A stretch of DNA of 64,000 nucleotides, taken from positions 406,918 through 470,917 of the forward strand of contig JAFLCG010000002.1 in NCBI GenBank assembly GCA_017303635.1, read 5' to 3'. Position numbers and translations under genes: made by a program. The number at the start of each line of letters is the position of its first letter. Position 1 is the first letter of the stretch. This document shows, in pieces, positions 63,924 through 64,000 of this stretch. A model generated the notes under the pieces. It had not been told where the DNA came from. It saw nothing but the letters and a program-made list of their open reading frames with translations, and did not search any database. Source of the stretch: Anaerolineae bacterium (GTDB lineage: Bacteria > Chloroflexota > Anaerolineae > Aggregatilineales > Phototrophicaceae).

Positions 63924-64000
63924 GGAGATTATGCTGTCTCGCAAGTCATCTGGAACGGGATGAGACTTTCCATTATGCCATAGATTGGGGTTAGGGGGGC

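Noticed and set aside
1..64000. tRNA, rRNA or riboswitch genes
   Set aside because: I looked for TTCRANYC-type T-arms with matching acceptor stems and for known riboswitch cores in the gene-free stretches and found none convincing; a covariance-model scan would be decisive.

Overview
The window looks like a chromosomal segment of a Chloroflexota (Anaerolineae-like) bacterium. It has moderately high GC. It carries signal-peptide proteins without a classical outer-membrane export set, many small clade-typical families (DUF4139, DUF4386, DUF998, Uma2, GT1-type glycosyltransferases, VIT/VWA) and DnaD plus DnaC-like replication proteins. This is inferred from gene content only; there is no rRNA, and I recognised no tRNA, CRISPR array or prophage.

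Layout. 1-7.4 kb: a propeller protein cut by the left edge, a tautomerase, an Fe3+-type ABC transporter operon (substrate-binding protein, fused permease, ATPase), and a PiT phosphate transporter translationally coupled to its DUF47 partner behind a three-hexamer PhoP-like box. 7.5-11.3 kb: an orphan FtsX-type permease, then a REP-associated tyrosine transposase (RAYT) among palindromes. 11.3-18.1 kb: an aminosugar-type aminotransferase/dehydrogenase pair, then a JAB/MPN protease-like gene, an E1/ThiF-like adenylating enzyme and a small disordered protein joined by ATGA overlaps, followed by an isoaspartyl-methyltransferase homologue and a DinB protein. 18.1-25.9 kb: a minus-strand carbohydrate island with a RuBisCO-like protein, an RbsABC-type sugar transporter, an SDR dehydrogenase and a hydrolase. 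26-33.8 kb: membrane proteins behind a TetR regulator with a striking twin operator, a glycosyltransferase, a CAAX protease and a VIT/VWA protein. 33.9-37.5 kb: a single-polypeptide TIR-macro fusion divergent from an ADP-ribose-type Nudix hydrolase, followed by an AP-superfamily phosphodiesterase and a Uma2 nuclease. 37.6-46.1 kb: aldo/keto reductase, ankyrin protein, secreted proteins, then an RsbV/RsbU/RsbW/CheY partner-switching module and a metallo-beta-lactamase-fold hydrolase. 46.1-46.9 kb: a repeat island. 46.9-64 kb: LysM lipoprotein, a second GT1 enzyme, FHA and HEAT proteins, DJ-1/PfpI, DtxR/MntR-type regulator, a cysteine-less peroxiredoxin-like protein, a heptose module (GmhA, GmhB, acyltransferase), creatininase-family hydrolase, MscS channel, GNAT, and a primosome pair (DnaD-like plus a tandem DnaC-type AAA+ protein).

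A thread through the window is a family of short palindromes with a GTAG tetranucleotide at the 5' foot of the hairpin, the known hallmark of REP elements. They are scattered over at least seven sites and lie beside a RAYT gene, so this appears to be a chloroflexotal REP/RAYT system. One GTAG-bearing REP hairpin and one REP-like hairpin without the tetranucleotide sit between substrate-binding-protein genes and the rest of their transporter operons. The most system-like gene groups are the TIR-macro/Nudix pair (possible NAD+/ADP-ribose signalling), the JAB/E1/small-protein operon (ubiquitin-like conjugation without a recognisable E2 or modifier), and the RuBisCO-like protein with a dedicated sugar importer.
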